DNA of 64,000 nt from Amycolatopsis sp. NBRC 101858 (GTDB lineage: Bacteria; Actinomycetota; Actinomycetes; Mycobacteriales; Pseudonocardiaceae): positions 62,001 through 126,000 of the forward strand of contig NZ_BSTD01000001.1 of NCBI RefSeq assembly GCF_030269325.1, in the 5' to 3' direction. The notes beneath the pieces were generated by a model. That model had not been told where the DNA came from. It saw only the letters and a list, made by a program, of their open reading frames with translations, and did no database searches. The position numbers and the translations under genes are program-made. Numbering within the stretch: position 1 is the first letter of the stretch; each line of letters starts with the position of its first letter. Positions 61,600-64,000 of this stretch are shown piece by piece.

Positions 61600-63018
61600 A
61601 TGGACACCTTCCTCCCGGCCGGTCCACCGGAGCGGTCCGGCCCGCTCGTCGCGACCGCGGTGGTGGTCGCGGGCGCGGCGCTGGGCGCCCTGCTCGGGCT
61701 GGCCGTCGCCGCGGCCCGCGGCACCGGCCCGCTGCTCACGGCGGTGCTCGGTGCCGCGTTGTTCACCGCACCCGCCGTCGTGGCGGCGACGCTGTGGATC
61801 CGGGCCGGCGCGCTCCGCGTGCCGACCCGGACGCCGTACCTGCCCGGCGACCGGTTCCACGGGTGGACCGTCGTGACCCACCGGCCGGGCGGCGCGCGGT
61901 TCGACGAGTACGAGGTCCGGCGCGGGCACCGGGCCGCGTACCTGACGGTCGCGGCGAACGACGGGGACACCTGGGCCCCGACCGCCGACCGGATGCTGCT
62001 CGCCGTTCGTTCGCGCCACCTCGCGACGCCGCTGCTGTCGGGGGTCGCCCGGACCCGCCCGTACCTGCTCGTCGACCACGGCGACGGCCGGCCGCTGACC
62101 GAACACCTCGGCGCGGGCGGCGACGACGCGTTCACCTACGAGGTCGCGGTGTCGGTCCTTTCGGCACTGCGGGACCTGCGCGCGCACGACACCGTCCACG
62201 GTGCGGTGCACCCGGACAACGTGCTGGTCGGTGCCCACGGCGTGCTGCTGTGCGCGTTCGACCGCAGCCGCCTCGCGTCGGCCGCCACGAGCACGGTGCC
62301 GAGCGTCCGCGACGACGTCGCCGGCTGGGCCGAGGTGGTCCACGCGGTGTGGAACGGGCGCCCTTTCCTCGGCGCTTGGGGCGAACCGGCGACCCCGGAC
62401 GACCTCGCCGGCTTCCCGGGGTGGATCCGGCAGGTCGTCGGCGACGCCCTCGGGCTGGTCCCGTCCCCCGAGGACATCCTGCGCGACTTGACGCGGGCGG
62501 CGCCCGCACCCGGCCACCGCGCCGGGACGGCACCGGCTCGCCCGCCCGCGTCGCCGTCGGCGATCTCCCGGCGAGCCGCGACGGTCGGCGCGTTGACCGT
62601 CGCGGCGGCCGTCGCCCTGCTGGTCATCGCGCCGGCGTCGCCATCCCGTGCCACCGCTGTCTCCTCGCCCGCCCCTTCGACGGCTCCGCCCGCCACGCTC
62701 CCGGCCACCAGCGCCCCGGCGACCACGGCGCCTTCGGAGACCTCGGCGTCCAGCACTCCCGCCACGACCGTGGCCGCCGGCTGGACGATGCCGGATCTCG
62801 TCGGCAGCGACCTGCAGGACGCCCAGGACCGGATCCAGCACATCACCGGCAATCCCGTGTTCCGCACCACGTCGCACGACGGCACGGGCGCGGGCCGGCA
62901 CCAGGTCCTGGACCACGACTGGCAGGTCTGTGCCCAGAACGTCGCGCCCGGCGCCGCCATCACGCTGACCTCGAAGATCGACTTCACGGTGGTGAAGCAC
63001 GGCGAGACGTGCCCGTGA
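61600..63018 (+). CDS. membrane pseudokinase with C-terminal PASTA domain
   Basis: 472 aa. Two N-terminal membrane segments (about residues 17-65), a kinase-like domain (about 80-310), another membrane segment (about 325-348, TVGALTVAAAVALLVIAPA), a Ser/Thr/Pro/Ala linker and a PASTA-like domain at the end (MPDLVGSDLQDAQDRIQ). In the kinase-like part the catalytic loop is HGAVHPDNVLV (Asp of HRD is Ala) and DFG is AFD; the ATP-lysine is not seen. So it is a probable inactive kinase that senses cell wall or stem peptides and passes the signal by binding. Confidence 0.85.
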   Translation: MDTFLPAGPPERSGPLVATAVVVAGAALGALLGLAVAAARGTGPLLTAVLGAALFTAPAVVAATLWIRAGALRVPTRTPYLPGDRFHGWTVVTHRPGGARFDEYEVRRGHRAAYLTVAANDGDTWAPTADRMLLAVRSRHLATPLLSGVARTRPYLLVDHGDGRPLTEHLGAGGDDAFTYEVAVSVLSALRDLRAHDTVHGAVHPDNVLVGAHGVLLCAFDRSRLASAATSTVPSVRDDVAGWAEVVHAVWNGRPFLGAWGEPATPDDLAGFPGWIRQVVGDALGLVPSPEDILRDLTRAAPAPGHRAGTAPARPPASPSAISRRAATVGALTVAAAVALLVIAPASPSRATAVSSPAPSTAPPATLPATSAPATTAPSETSASSTPATTVAAGWTMPDLVGSDLQDAQDRIQHITGNPVFRTTSHDGTGAGRHQVLDHDWQVCAQNVAPGAAITLTSKIDFTVVKHGETCP

Positions 63019-63039
63019 GGGGCACCCGGACGTCGTCGC

Positions 63040-63735
63040 TCAGGCCGTCGAACGGGCACCGCAGTCGCCGTGGTCCGTGGCCGGCCGGCGGCTGTCGAGC
63101 GGGTCGTCGAGATCGGCCAGCTGGCGGGCGATGCGGTTCGCGTCGGCGCTCCGGTGCTGAGCGCGGCTCAGGGCCAGCGCGCGCAGCCAGGCCCGGCGCG
63201 CCTGGCGGCCCGCTCGGTTTCGGCCCGGTCGGGGCCGAGGCGCTTCGCGAGCAGTTCCCGGGCTTCCGGGGCGTCCAGCACGTCCAACGTCAAGGATCCG
63301 GCGTCGTGCTTGGTGAGCAGCCCGGTCAGCTGGTTCCGGCTGGTGACCACCACCGTGCAGCCCGGGCTGTCGGGCAGCAGTGCCGCCACCTGGACGCTGT
63401 TCCTGGCGTTGTCCAGCACGACCAGCATCCGCCGGTCGGCCACCGTGTCCCGGTACAGCGCCGCCTGCCCCTCGGCGTCGAGGGGGATCGATCCCGGCGG
63501 CAGCCGCAACGCGTCGAGGAACCCCCGGATCGCCTCCACCGGCTCCATCGGCGCGCCTGAGGGGTCGAACCCGCGCAGGTTCACGTACAGCTGCCCGTCC
63601 GGGAACCGGCCGGCGTTCTCGTGGGCCCACTGCAGGGCGAGCCAGGTCTTCCCGATGCCGCCCATGCCGACGATCGCGATGATCGGGCCGGCGCCGGGCG
63701 TCGACTGGTTGTCCAACTCGAGGCAAGGCAACGAT
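63040..63735 (-). pseudogene. remnant of an NB-ARC (AfsR-type STAND) gene
   Basis: The frame ending at 63168 has a clear NB-ARC start: IIAIVGMGGIGKTWLALQWA (Walker A), LYVNLRGFDPSG, MLVVLDNARN (Walker B), VVVTSRNQLTG and LLAKRLGPDR. It then breaks up, and a second frame continues ALALSRAQHRSADANRIARQ to 63040. The domains that follow in intact proteins (ARC2, TPR) and the usual N-terminal region are missing. A truncated, frameshifted copy is the best reading. Confidence 0.65.
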
Positions 63736-64000
63736 GAACCGTGAAGATCCCATCGTCTGCCGATCGTCGGGAGGCCCCACTGGTGCAGGCGACATTCCAG
63801 GACTTATCTCGACAGCTCGAACACGCTGGCCGGAGAGTTCAGCCAGCATTGAAACCGAGGCAGCTCCGACTTTGCCGCGGTCTCCGCGGAAACCACCTCA
63901 AAGCGGAGCACCTGTTCACCACTATCTCTCTCCGCCGCGACCGGGGCCTGGTCCCACCGATGCGGACACTGCTAACGCCGCACCCAAATCAGCCAGTAGC
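63736..64000. other. gene-free interval at the right edge
   Basis: No ORF I can support. The DNA is less GC-rich than average and carries GCGGACACTGCTAACG at 63962-63977, identical to the 16-mer before the HTH regulator at 15728, so a rightward gene with a similar promoter probably starts just outside the window. Confidence 0.4.

Overview
The window is a very GC-rich, gene-dense chromosomal stretch from a filamentous actinomycete. Many starts are GTG, neighbouring genes often share ATGA or GTGA start/stop overlaps, and the gene content is typical of Streptomyces/Pseudonocardiaceae: valine dehydrogenase, a DUF5302 protein, GPP34, a LuxR-type STAND regulator, GH46 chitosanase, CHAT and TIR proteins. 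The protein style suggests Amycolatopsis or a close relative, but that is an inference. There is no IS element, integrase, tRNA, rRNA or CRISPR array that I can support. Two decayed gene remnants are present (near 26.1-26.6 kb and 63.0-63.7 kb).

Layout. 0-5.1 kb: the end of a double HxlR regulator, a DUF5302 protein, a divergent metallo-hydrolase/LysR pair, and a serine hydrolase coupled to valine dehydrogenase. 5.4-12 kb: a tryptophan-catabolic divergon. paaX-like regulator, tryptophan 2,3-dioxygenase and kynureninase run leftward; a creatininase-family amidohydrolase, an aryl-CoA ligase, an SDR and a crotonase run rightward. A near-perfect 24-bp palindrome lies between them. 12-15.4 kb: SMP-30, histidine phosphatase, phosphotransferase and SDR. 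15.7-21.7 kb: an HTH regulator, a 985-aa STAND/TPR/LuxR regulator and an acyl-CoA ligase. 21.9-30.9 kb: a family A polymerase, a small membrane protein, a secreted BNR/sialidase-fold protein, HrpA helicase and a small membrane protein. 31-45 kb: lactate-oxidase-like enzyme, APC permease, GPP34, saccharopine-dehydrogenase-like reductase, secreted M4 protease, a second copy of the HTH regulator family, an SDR/flavin monooxygenase/TetR module, chitosanase plus L,D-transpeptidase, PHP hydrolase, phosphoesterase and GntR. 45.9-55.5 kb: IlvD/Edd dehydratase, VanW protein, MFS pump, a repeat peptide gene, a diguanylate cyclase, TrpB2, an arginase-like protein and dienelactone hydrolase. 55.5-64 kb: a signalling/conflict-type island with a CHAT protease-like protein, a nucleotide-cyclase-like protein, a TIR protein, a Crp-type cyclic-nucleotide sensor, a membrane pseudokinase with a PASTA domain and an NB-ARC remnant.

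The most unusual items are: (1) a 94-aa peptide with eight PTDWT motifs, with its own ribosome site, promoter-like element and terminator, and no recognisable maturase nearby; (2) the CHAT/cyclase/TIR/Crp/pseudokinase island, which resembles a Pycsar-type system whose cyclic-nucleotide sensor and TIR effector are on separate genes; (3) two intergenic arrays with an exact 21-bp period, each filling the gap between convergent genes, one of them arranged as three forward plus three inverted units; (4) a kynurenine-to-aryl-CoA gene set in which a creatininase-family enzyme sits where a formylkynurenine formamidase is needed.
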